64,000 bases of DNA from Zasmidium citrigriseum (lineage: Eukaryota; Ascomycota; Dothideomycetes; Mycosphaerellales; Mycosphaerellaceae): the NCBI GenBank assembly GCA_002786025.1, contig NHNW01000014.1, positions 558,001 to 622,000 on the forward strand. The letters are read 5' to 3'. The notes beneath the pieces were generated by a model that saw only the letters and a list, made by a program, of their open reading frames with translations, was not told where the DNA came from and searched no databases. The position numbers and the translations under genes were made by a program. The first letter of the stretch is position 1. Every line of letters begins with the position of its first letter. This document shows, in pieces, positions 11,916 to 21,928 of this stretch.

Positions 11916-12146
11916 TATTAGGCTTTACCTAGATACGTAGGCTAGGTTACGTAACGAAAGCGAATAGCTATAGAAACGATAGTAGGTAAAGGTATCCCTC
12001 GGATACGACTTAGACTAATAACTAAGGAAGGAAGAGTATCTAAAGTATAGTATAAAAAGTACTATAGGCGCTAAGCTAGCGCTCTATAGGCTTATCGCCT
12101 AAGGTATCCCTTAGACTAACTTTATTAGAGTAAAGCTATCCTTATA
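11916..12146 (-). repeat. 5' LTR of Gypsy element
   Basis: 231 bp, same length and ends as the left LTR. Retains CG at 12000-12001 and 12096-12097 where the 3' LTR has TA. Confidence 0.93.
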
Positions 12147-12151
12147 CCTAG
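12147..12151. repeat. Target site duplication CCTAG (right copy)
   Basis: Matches 4586-4590 on the far side of the Gypsy element. Confidence 0.85.
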
Positions 12152-12975
12152 ATATAGCGATATATATAGTAAGATATACTACTAGATCTATATAAGAAAC
12201 TCTAGCCTATAGACGGTACCCTTCTTAATTCTTATATAAGGAAGCTAGCTATTAATTATATATACTAGAAGGATAGTATATATAATAGAGGCGTACCTAT
12301 AAAGTATTATTATCGCTAGACTACCCTTTAGTACCTATCTATAGCGTTAGACGGCCGTCTTCTTACTATAATAGGACTCGTCTACGTATATTAATTAGTC
12401 CCTCTTATAGCTAGCTATATAGACTAGGTAGGAAGTAATAGTAGTATCGTCTCGTTAACTAGCTCTATATTATATTACCTTCTAAGTATAGTCTACGTCC
12501 TTCCGAGCGTTATTAATAGTCGTTACTATAACCTATACTAAGAACTCTATTACTATTAGATCCTAAAGCTCTTCTACCTATAAACTATTATTCTTTATCT
12601 ATTATTTAATTATAAAGTCTCTAATCGCTAGAGTAATCTTTTTTAGCCGCCTAGGCTTACCTTTAGGCCTATAGATAGTACTATACTATCTAAAGGTTAT
12701 AACGAGTCGCTTAATAGAATATTTACTACTAGAGGGATATATCTATATCTATATATTACTACTAGAGAGGCCTTATTATAAGAGGACTTCGATATACGCC
12801 TTATCTATATTATCGAAGGGCGCTATAGCTAGAGAGTAGCTATAGAAGGTAGTAATAGACTACTAGAGGATAGGCTATTAATATATTAATTAATTAAGTA
12901 AATATTCGAGTAATAGGGCGATAGGGTAGGGATTAAGAGAGATTAAAGTTATAGCTATAGTATAAATTAAGGTAG
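12152..12975 (-). mobile_element. Tc1/mariner-like transposase, 5' part (split by Gypsy insertion)
   Basis: Minus-strand frame with RIP stops only. It shows the order expected of fungal Tc1/mariner transposases: an N-terminal helix-turn-helix-like region with a STIYR-like run, a PRRLKKIT linker around 12,640-12,660, then YVDES at about 12,374-12,388 whose Asp codon (12380-12382) corresponds to the first catalytic Asp, and an RIKKGT segment typical of the following strand. The coding frame resumes at 4590 on the other side of the Gypsy element. Right boundary and terminal inverted repeats could not be fixed; RIP stops at about 13,015. Confidence 0.72.
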
Positions 12976-13015
12976 TAGGTATAGTCTTAGCGCTCTACGA
13001 AACTCCGCTAGGGTT

Positions 13016-13517
13016 TTGCTTTCTAAGAATAAGGAGTTAATTAAAATGCTAACTAAGCCTAATAAAGTACGACATTTCGTTTGCTTACTACTAACAATTC
13101 GGATCGAATGCAGCTACGAAAACGAAACTAATTCCCTAATAGTCGTCAAGAAGGCCTGTACGGTCTCGTTCGTTGACATATCGGAAGGCACGTTCAACGA
13201 TCATGAACAATGGACCAGGATAGATTGTGCAGGCAAAGTCTCACAGGACCCCTGACCAGGCGAACTTAGAATAGTTAATGTAGACAGCCTTTCGAGACAG
13301 AAGGATGATCGAAGGGACCAAATCACACGACCTTGGATATCCATCATAGGAGAAGAAATAACGCCCAACTCTCAAAGCATTGCGGATGAAGAATCTCCGC
13401 TACATACAAGTCGTTGCGACACATTTTGCAAGCCTGGTATGGCCAGCGATGCTTGGGAGAGGCTCGAGTTTGCGAGCGGCAATCGTAGGCTCGGGATACG
13501 CCATGCATTTTGGGAAT
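13016..13517. other. Boundary between RIP tract and euchromatin
   Basis: Normal CA/TG use resumes here over about 100 bp. A 79-codon plus-strand ORF (13016-13255) runs out of the RIP tract and looks like chance. No gene is supported. Confidence 0.6.
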
Positions 13518-14781
13518 CTATCGAAGGAGGAGGTCGACCCTTCGGCCTTTCATGCAGCCTTTCCATTCTTGATAGCGAGAGCCACCCTGAGCTTCGAACC
13601 AACAAGGCCAGTCTTGCTCCCAAGCCTTGAATGTGCCTTGGTTGACTTTCGCGATGCCGTGCCATGCGTGCGCGCTCTCGCCGGTGAAGAGCAATGCGTC
13701 ACCGTGTTTGAGGCGGAGAGCGGCAAGCTGATGGCCAGGGGCGTCGAAAGTTGGCGGTGGAGGGTTTGCTTGCCGCTGTTGTTCTTGCTCGGTGTAATAG
13801 TCATCGTCCAGGCCAACAATGTGCTCGCGCCAGCTGTCTTCGGCTTCGTCAATGTTTGGAGAGGACGGTTTGGCCTCCTTAACCTCGACTGGTGTCATCT
13901 GCCTTCCAACGATGAAGATCCCCTCGCAGCCGAGTGAGACATGAATAAAGGATCCTTGATTTACTTGTTCCTGTCGCAGGCTCATCTTGTCCTTGGGGGA
14001 GGAGATGTAGGCAGAGGCGGAGCTCAGCTGTAACGGAAAGATCCCCTCGATGAGACGCTTAATGTTTGTTGGCAGGCCTAATGTGATCCACTGCAGCTTC
14101 TCTACAAACGTTCGAACAGATATCGGAAAGTTGACCCAGGACTCTTTCAGGCGAGGTTGGAACCTCAAATGAGAGGCCTTTGGATCGAAGAACGAAGTTG
14201 GCGCCCCTTTAAGGGCGGACGTCTCGGGATAGGTGACATGATACTCATCATGCAGGTTGGTTGTATTGGAGGGAATGGATAGCTCGCGGTGTAGCAGTTG
14301 ATCCAACAGTTTCTTCCCAACTAGATAGTTGCTCAGTATTTCTGGATAAACGTAAAGTCCTGACGTCTTCGTAAGCCTGGATCACCGAGTGAGCTTTGCT
14401 GTGCTAACCAGGAAAACCTTCGACTTCGTACACAGCGCTGGCTTGTATGGAGTGTGGATGTCTGGTCGATACATTGCAGTGGTTGAAAGAACACTCTCCA
14501 ACAAAGTCGAACCAAGCCAGCTGTACATCGATGTACTGGTCGTGGTGCAACGCCATTGATTTCGGCCAACAATGCTTGAGTCTTGGGTTCGAGACTGGCG
14601 TATTCTGGCTCCTCCGAGGAACATCTATTACTGATGGACATAGCCTTAGCGAGTTGCTATCGAGTTCCCCGATCCAATTATAGAATTCTTGAATGGCAAT
14701 TGGAGGTTCCGATGTCATAGTACGTATTTTCCTGGCGGTAGTTTGGCGTTCGTGGTTCTCGAAAGTTTGAGAATGGTCCAA
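13518..14781 (-). pseudogene. ALKBH1-like 2-oxoglutarate/Fe(II) dioxygenase pseudogene
   Basis: The downstream 262-codon frame (14306-13518) resembles fungal AlkB homologue 1 proteins, which oxidatively demethylate nucleic acids. It has LLHRELS and TNLHDEY near the N-terminal region, VSLGCEGIFIVG, the HGDALLFTGES strand, a WHGI that would supply the second iron His, and a C-terminal RRVDLLLR like the 2-oxoglutarate-binding Arg strand. The usual HxD iron motif is gone: at that place the sequence is SLRQEQ, and the loop is about two residues short. Upstream family-like sequence is scattered over two frames (IDVPR in one, EYASLEPKTQALLAEING in another, then VYEVEGFPG back in the first). The only plausible intron (donor at about 14,407, acceptor at about 14,370) does not restore the frame. 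I therefore call it a decayed gene beside the RIP island; a sequencing error remains possible. Confidence 0.6.
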
Positions 14782-14786
14782 TTTGT

Positions 14787-16664
14787 ATTCGTGAAGTGGA
14801 CATGGCGTGGCTATGTCAGGTCTTGAGTAGGGCGGCAGCCTGTGCCATACGATATATTTAGCCCAGCGCTTCCTTCAACTCTTGGATAATGGTCGTGTGC
14901 GATGGCTAGGAAAGTCCACTCAGACATGACTAACAAATACGTCTTGTCCATCTTGTAAATGTGACTGTTCAACGTTCAGTTGTTGATCATTCACGTTCTT
15001 GTAGCATGCGACAAAAATGCGGCTTTGGTCAACGAGCATGCCTTCGCACGTGACGTGATCTGAGATTTACTCGTGCCTAGGAGTACGCAGCGAGTCTTTC
15101 TCGGAATCCGGCGGGACGTTTTGTCAGTTCGGCATACCGAACGACTCAGTGGAGGTCTCACTTCGAAGCAAGAGTTTGACGTCTGCCCATCTTGCGGTGC
15201 CATGAAGGCCCTACCACCTTTGATTGCGGCCTAAGCTGACAATGGTACATTTCAAATGGTTCCCTCGCCACCCAGAAGATCTCCAGAAGATAGGCCGGCG
15301 AGATGTGTGCATCTGCCCCGCCGGCAGTCTCGACGCGTTTGATCAGCTATGGTCGTGAGTCGTGCACTTCGGTGGCTGGAAGCTCGAATCGGCTTTTGAG
15401 CGAGAGGAGCGCTCACAAGCGACACGTTGATTTGACGAAAGGCCATCTCACTGGGGAGTCCGCACTGCTGCAGGAACAGTTCCTCGCTTGTCCTCGTGCA
15501 TATCATCAAACGGATCTGCATTGCCGGTTCGGGCTTGCACGATCACCGCATACCGTAGAAGCTGCAGGCAGGCCTGGAGCTGTGCCCTGCAGAGAAGATC
15601 GGTTTGAGCGGCGAGAGGGCACGAAGAGCAGCATGGAGGATTGGTGGGAGGGTGAGACGGGTGGTGGCAGACTTTTCGTTGATTGTGTCGTGCAACGCGA
15701 GAGCCAGCGTTTGAGAAGCAAGGTGCCCAGAAGGCTGGTGTTCGAGCCGGCAACAGACCCCGGTTGGGTCACTGTCCTCCGCACACACGTGGAGGTCTGC
15801 CGTGTGGATGAAACGCAAACGGAGCAGCAGGACGGGGAAGCTGTTGTCCAGCACCGTCGAGCACGTTGCGGCAACCTCCCCCACGCGCATGTGCAGACGT
15901 TGGCAGCAGGCTTGCTGTCGCCGTTACAGATCATCCTCATTGAATTATCCGTGTGAAGTGATAGCCTGTGCCGCACGAACGCACGCTGCTGCACTCCGCT
16001 CGCAAGCTTGAAGCGGTGGTCATGGTTGAGAATAGGGGTTGCGACCAGGATGTATCACACGCCGATCCCGAGCCAGCGAGCCTGAACCTGAATCAGTGTG
16101 CAGCAGACGCGCCCGCAGAGACCCTCCCGGGATGCGCAGATTTTCGCAGTCGATGCAGCAGAAGAGAGAGCAATAAAAACTGATGTGTTTGTTCCCTGCT
16201 GCAGCACCACTTCCAGGGCAGACTCGGCCACGGACGTTGCTGAGGGCATCGCAATTTCTCCAAACACTGCACTTGTCCCTCCCGAGAGCAAATCGGACGC
16301 TTCCCCCTGCAGCTGCCGTCGCGCCTTGCCACTTGCAGACAAGGTTTCGACGTGAAGTTGGCCGTGCTCACAGCTCGGAGCTGGCAGCATTCAATTGCGC
16401 GCGCTGCCTCTCCATATCGCCGGCCCCAAGCTCCAGCTCCTCTGCTGCTCTGCTCTGGACGCTGCCATACCGGTACCATCACCACCATCCCGCAGGCGGC
16501 CAGTATCGCCAGCGTCGTTGCTGGGCAGCGAGCAGGCGGCCGCTATATTGCAAGCTTCCGGGGCCCACGGCTCCTCAGGACAGCCCGACAGCTACTGCAC
16601 ACGCTGTCGACGACTACTTAAACTCTGCGACGCTCGCTAACGACAACATCTCGAGACGACGGCC
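14787..16664. other. Intergenic region without supported gene
   Basis: 1.9 kb between the ALKBH1-like relic and the DENN gene. Several open frames of 70-220 codons overlap on both strands (the longest 15303-15956 plus), none with family resemblance. The last 600 bp is GC rich and may be the long 5' leader and promoter of the DENN gene. Confidence 0.5.
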
Positions 16665-19632
16665 ATGGCGCCCTCTTTCACCACCCGTCCACGTTCTGGA
16701 GACTCGTCTGCTCGCCCCGTCAGCCGCGACGACGACAACCTGGTCATTCCCAATCGCACCTCGTCGTTGCACTCGCGCATCACCCAGCCCGTGCCAGGCG
16801 CCATGCCGCAACCAAAGACCGGCAACCGTGCTCCCAAGACATTGACCCACGCCTACATGGTGTGCGGTGTGGGACGAGAACCATCGCAATGGGTGAAAGC
16901 ACCGCCACCAGCGCAAGGAAAGATTGGGCACATGAAGGGTGCCGTTGGACAGTTTTGGCTGCCAGAAATTCTGGGGAGCAGCCCTCGGCTGGAGCAGGAC
17001 AATGAGATTGCCAGATCGCTCCATTCGGCAATGAGGGTACATTCAATTTTGAGCACAATTATTGGTTCACGATAGACTGACATTTCTTAGGCTTGTTTCC
17101 CTCACGATGTCGAAATCTGCACCGGCACCACCCAACCCCATTGCGTCCACCACGCATTCGTTTTACAACAAGATTCTTCCCACACACTATACGGCATCGC
17201 CCTGCGTGTATGGTCACGGGCCGATGAGAAACGCGCCGAGACGATTCGCGACCTTCGCAGGCGCACCGAGGCGGACTATTACGACCAGCCAGGCGAGACC
17301 TACTGGATTCCATACTGTCTGTCATTCTTGTCGAGATACCCACTATACAACTTGCTTGGAGACTACCTGCGCGGTATGTGGATCCACTGGAACAAGGCTA
17401 CCAATCTCTTCCACGCTGAAGAAGTATCCCGAATCTTGAGCTTTCCAGCTCCACGCTTGAACGACTTGGTGCGAATCGACATGAAGGATTACGCTCTGTG
17501 CTACCAATTCCCACCTTCACCCAATGGATTCCAAAACTTCGCCATGTGGCCACTGTTCAGCTGTCTGTCGATTCCCAACATCATTGGTGTGTTGGAAGCA
17601 GCAGTCTCGCCAACCCGACGCATCATCTTCATCTCTCACTACCCGGCTATGCTGACTGTCGCCACTGAGACCGTTCGCTTCATGGTTCGAGTGTACGAAT
17701 GGAGCGGTCTCTACGTTCCAGTCGTGCATGCGCGCCATGTCAAGGAATTGGTTCAGGAGCCTGGCCCATATATTCTGGGTGTTACTGCTGAATGCCGAAC
17801 GCTCTTTACCGCTCCCCAAGATGCGCTTGTCGTCGACCTTGATCGCAACTTCGTCTTGACATCCAGCCCACCCAGCGCATGGAGCGCGAAACAGCGACAA
17901 AAGCTCATCTCGCGAATGACCCAGGCCTTGAACGGCGATGTGGCACCCACTGGAGTACCGCAGCATCTTCGTTCGGCTTACGGGGGTGGCAAGCTCATCC
18001 CAGCTGGGCAGATCATTGTAATGCGCGGAGAAGTTGAGAGTGTGCAAGATCCTGGTTGGTGGAATCAAGATGAAATCATGAAGGTCATGGATCATGCATG
18101 CGAGAAACTCGTGAGTGGTAATCGAAGTTCTATTATCTCGCAAAGGCTAACTTCAGGGACAGGGCAAGAATACTGGTGTCAAGGCCATGTTCGGTGGTTC
18201 GCAAAAGAAGCCTCTGATGACCAAGGTATCCATGCGACACTTGAACGAGATTGTTCGCGAGCGGAACCAGTACTCCCGAGACGCAATGGAGGCATGGCAA
18301 GATTTCATCAATCTCAAGGGACGCATGGACACCGAGCTCACCAAAGTCACCAAGCGCAATAACTTCTTGGTCGAGGAATTGGAGAGCTGGAAACAACAGT
18401 TCCTCAAGTTCCAAGCCTTTGCTGAGCAACTCACCAAGGAGACGAATGAGCTCAAGATCAAGATTGAAGGGCACAAGCGCGAGAATCGCCGCCTCACATC
18501 GCTCATCGATCAGCAAAAGGACGACACTGCAAGACTTACGGTCCGTTTATCCGGCACTGAGAAGCAGAGAGACGATGCGTTGGAGGCGCTTGTGCTTCAG
18601 CAAGAGATTGCCGAGGAGCTCGAGCGTGAACGCAAGAGGAATAAGAAGGACCTCTCAGCATTGCAACACACCAACGCCACCCTTCTGCGACAACGTGACG
18701 AAGCTCAACGAGTTGTCCTCCACCTGCGCGCTCTCATCGACGGTCAAGCCCACCACATGGAGCACATCGTCAAATCCCTTGGCGACAACCCTGGAGGTGC
18801 TGAGTTCTTGGACGCGGAAGAAGAGCTTGAGGATGGCGAGACCGAGAACAAGGACACCAAGGACCACCCTGAGGTTGGCACGCTTCGAGGAGTGTTTGGA
18901 TTGGGCTCAAGAACGTCATCACGGGCAAGCACGCGACAGTCATATCGCATGGATGGTGAGGATGTCTCCTCTGCAATGGAGTCTCGCCTCCAGCAGACTT
19001 CGGCTGCTCGCAAACGTCTTTCAGAACTCAGTATGACTGACGTGGCAGACCGACATCTTCGCGACAAGACGGACGCCATCGCCTACATCATCCGCAACAT
19101 CTCCGAGCAGTGCGCCGCCGCCGTCGAAGGTCTCGATCTCGCACGCCGTGCCGATACCTCGAGCGCTGCCAGCGAGGGTGGCGATGACGAGGAAAGGACT
19201 GAGTCGAGGAAGAAGCGTGGAAAGAGGCCAGTCAAGAACCTTACACCTGACTCTGCGGAGGGCGACCAAGATCAGCAGAGCAATGCGGGCTCTGAATCGG
19301 AGTTTGGCGACGGCAGGACAGGGAGCACAACCGGATCATACCTGCACCCTAAGAGGTCATCTGTTGTCCCACCAACTCCTGATCTTGTCCACGATCGAAG
19401 CTCGACGAGCATGAGTGTCGGCAGCGAGAGCACGGCCGCCACGCCACAACGACACAGCCTACAGAGTCAGTACAGCAAGACTCATGACGACATTCCAGAG
19501 GTGCCGACGCATATTGTCGATCACGAGCACGGTCACACTCTCGAAGAGGTTGTTGAAGTGCCAGAGGAGCCCGTCACCAAGTTCAGCACCAATGGCCTTG
19601 AACACCGACACGAACAATCCCAGCAGGCATGA
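16665..19632 (+). CDS. DENN (AEX-3) domain protein with C-terminal coiled coil
   Basis: Three exons: 16665-17036, 17091-18110 and 18157-19632, giving 955 residues. Introns are 54 and 46 bp, GT-AG, and both joins keep the frame. The first 55 residues are polar and probably disordered. The tripartite DENN module (upstream, central and downstream parts) spans roughly residues 60-460; highly conserved runs include RYPLYNLLGDYLRGMWIHWN, the IPNIIGVLEA strand and a DLDRNFVLTSSPP segment. Residues about 475-650 form a strong coiled coil, and the tail is acidic, Ser rich and disordered. DENN proteins generally act as Rab guanine nucleotide exchange factors in membrane traffic; the specific Rab cannot be read from sequence. 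Start chosen as the first ATG giving a family-like N-terminus. Confidence 0.9.
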
Positions 19633-20176
19633 CTCCACCGACGCTCCTTGCAGAGGAACTCGCGCGGTCGTTTCCCCGTCATGCCAATTTTCACGATGTT
19701 TTGATGCGCTGAATTCGCGAGGAGCCCGGCGCTGAAAATGGAGTCCAGAGTCTGTGATCAACACCACCTTCACCCAACCCGAATTACCGAGATACCGCAC
19801 GTTTGCTGTCACTTTTTCGACCGAGATACTCCCTTTTGCACTTGAATTGAGCTGATTTTGAATACTTGCAACTTGATGTCACTCTCTTGACGGCCTGTCT
19901 AATACCCACTTTCTGCTGAGAACGAGCGAGGACGGAACTGAAGTAGATAGCGAGATATTGGATTGGTGTCCGTCTCCTCTGTCAGGATATGAAAATGAGC
20001 AATATACAATTCCACCTTCCGTATTCCTTTCTCTTTCGTTGCTCTTGCCCATGTTGGCGCTCCTTCCCTTTGGACTTTCACTTACCCAGAAACCTTAAAC
20101 CGACTTCACCTCATCTCCTTCGATCCACTCCTCCATTCTACGCACATCACCAGAAATTGCTCCCGCGTCCATCGAG
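19633..20176. other. Intergenic region
   Basis: About 540 bp holding the 3' end of the DENN gene and the promoter of the HEI10-like gene. The stretch just before the next ATG is pyrimidine rich. No ORF is supported. Confidence 0.5.
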
Positions 20177-21419
20177 ATGGACTCTGCGCTCCGCTGCAAT
20201 GACTTGAAGTGTCGCAACCTCCTCAACAACCAAGCCGTGGTCACGACTTGCAGGTGAAGCACCCTTACACCACTCTCACCTGAAGCCTACTGCTAACGTA
20301 CCCTCAGCCACATCTTCTGTCTCCCCTGCGCTGACCACCTCGAACTCACCGCCCCCAAAGACGGCCAACGCAAGTGTCCCGCCTGCCAGACCTACCTCCT
20401 CAACCCGGATGATGCGGTCGTGACTTCCCTCAACCCAAGCGAGGATTACAAGACCAGCATCCTGAGCGGCCTCAGCCCGACAGTCATAATAGAATGCGCT
20501 GGGAGGGGATTGCAGTTCTGGACATATCAACTGGCGCAGGAGATTACGTATCAGGAGTTCTTAGGCAACAGTCTGAAGACCAGGTATGGGCAGCTTGGGC
20601 AGCATTTCGATGCGGTAGTGAGGGAGGCGAATGAGGAGAATGGGAAGTTGCTGGCAAGGATTGAGGGTAAGTTCAAGATACTCTGTGCTGTGTTGTAGGG
20701 TTCTGACCGATGTGGTGCAGCTTTGCAGGCGCAGGACCAAAGCATGAAGGAGAAAGTTCACCAGATGGAGATCAAGCTCAAGGAGAAAGACAAAGTCTAC
20801 AACCAAATCAATAACATGTATCAAAAGGCCAAAGGACACTTGATGTACTCAGGACTCGAACAAGCTGCTGACGAGGACGCTGAGGAGATCGTACAGACCG
20901 GCACGCAGTTCCGCAACTCTCAAGCACAGCATCCTGGCAGGCGACCACATCGGGCTGGCAGCAACGGCAGTGGAGAGCATGAGAGGGTAGTGAATCAGAG
21001 CAGTCAGTTCCTGCCGCCAGGGTTGTCATCGCAGATGCCTCGAGCGACGCAGAGTTCTCGTAAGTCATGAGCAGAACCCCACGCTGCGTGCATGAGCTGA
21101 CCATATCGAAGACACTGCACCTGTCCAGACACCGTCTCATCGTCAACGCCTACCGCAGCAGAACCTGCCACCGCCCACGTTCGGTCATTACAACTTTTCG
21201 AATACTCAAAATACAGCTTCACACCTCCGCCACGACTCTTTCCGCCATGGAACACCGATGGGCGCTTCCCAAGTTGGACGTGCTATCAATCCAGGGAGAG
21301 GCTACGGCATGAGTACGAATGCTCGAGTGGGTCGGCCACAGGGATCGCAAGGACAGGCCTTCAGGAGTGGCCAATACGCACCGGTTGCAACTGGCAGACC
21401 GGCATACTTCCAACAGTGA
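20177..21419 (+). CDS. HEI10: HEI10/CCNB1IP1-like RING E3 ligase
   Basis: Four exons: 20177-20253, 20308-20666, 20721-21059 and 21112-21419, giving 360 residues. All joins are in frame and the introns are 52-54 bp. The N-terminal RING finger uses C7, C12, C25, H27, C30, C33, C49 and C52. It is followed by the conserved NPSEDYKTSILSGL segment, a coiled coil at about residues 120-200 and a disordered Gln/Ser-rich tail. Near the C-terminus, SHLRHDSFRHGTP matches the conserved tail motif of HEI10-type proteins. In Sordaria and plants HEI10 marks meiotic crossover sites on the synaptonemal complex and acts as a SUMO/ubiquitin ligase; in mammals the relative CCNB1IP1 also influences cyclin B. A role in crossover designation here is inferred from family. 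The last exon is small-residue rich and its acceptor (AAG at 21111) is non-ideal. Confidence 0.85.
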
Positions 21420-21928
21420 TCAAAGGAGACCACTCTCAATATGTCAGGGGCTTACTGGGATGTTGGACTTGCTTTGATATGCTCTACGATCACAGTTGAT
21501 GGGCAGGGTATCTTGATGATATTGTATCTCTTGTACTTGATAAGATGCTGATAGCTATGTTGACGATGCATTGTCGATGGCTCAACGCAGTGAGTCGAAA
21601 GGGAGTTCTCATAGAATGGTCGAAGTGTTTCTGTGCAGTTCAAGTGAATCTTCCAGCCTGATCAGGAACGTGACTTGATGCACTTGCAGGTGAATTGGAA
21701 AGGTACTTAACTCTTGGATCCCCCATCTTCAACTCTCCTGTCCCATCAGTCCTCCAAACCTCGAAATCTCCACCGTCCATGAAGCGTTCGCTTTCCCTCC
21801 AGCTGCCTGAGGCACCCACGCAGGCGCTAGCGCCATCTGAAACGCGGACTTCACGCATCCACCCGCATCACAATAGCAGCAACAATAGCTCTGCGCTCAA
21901 CAATAGCGCCCCCATTGACGACAATACC
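21420..21928. other. Intergenic region
   Basis: About 510 bp between the HEI10-like gene and NUP49. An open frame from 21695 runs into the candidate first exon of NUP49 but looks like 5' leader. Nothing else is supported. Confidence 0.45.

Larger units (their letters stand above)
4591..12146 (-). mobile_element. Complete Gypsy-type chromovirus LTR retrotransposon, RIP-inactivated
   Basis: A 7556-bp element bounded by two 231-bp LTRs and CCTAG target duplications. It reads on the minus strand. Degraded motifs appear in the order expected for Gypsy elements: CCHC zinc knuckle (about 10,717-10,765), aspartic protease DSGA (about 10,530-10,560), reverse transcriptase (catalytic box at 9546-9557), integrase zinc-binding CxxC (7658-7669) and a C-terminal chromodomain (about 6540-6690). 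A polypurine tract abuts the 3' LTR. The chromodomain places it among chromoviruses. The element is dead: Asp, Cys, His, Gln, Trp and Met codons are hit throughout. It carries an extra antisense frame between the chromodomain and the 3' LTR, and it is inserted inside a Tc1/mariner-like transposase gene. Confidence 0.93.
1..13015. other. RIP-saturated heterochromatic tract
   Basis: This whole stretch is almost devoid of the dinucleotides CA and TG, while TA is very common and CG, CT and CC persist. By eye I found only seven survivors, near 385, 1716, 3934, 4824, 6916, 7204 and 9701. Random sequence would carry well over a thousand. This is the signature of repeat-induced point mutation, which converts CpA to TpA on both strands of repeats in ascomycetes. 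Start codons (ATG to ATA) and Gln/Trp codons (to stops) are lost, so no normal ORF remains. The contents are nested mobile elements. The pattern ends sharply: normal CA/TG use returns between about 13,016 and 13,110. Confidence 0.95.

Noticed and set aside
1..13015. CRISPR array or satellite DNA in the ORF-less region
   Set aside because: No short regular repeats with spacers; the lack of ORFs is explained by RIP of transposon coding sequence.
15303..15956. 217-codon open frame as a gene
   Set aside because: Unusual composition, overlapped by several equally long frames on the other strand, and no family resemblance; GC-rich DNA easily gives such frames.
16183..16845. 220-codon plus-strand frame before the DENN gene
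   Set aside because: Low-complexity Pro/Arg/Thr sequence in GC-rich leader and it overlaps the real first exon in another frame.
18187..18362. Separate gene starting at MFGGSQKK (18187)
   Set aside because: Splicing of 18111-18156 joins this frame to the DENN exon without a shift, giving the known DENN plus coiled-coil layout.
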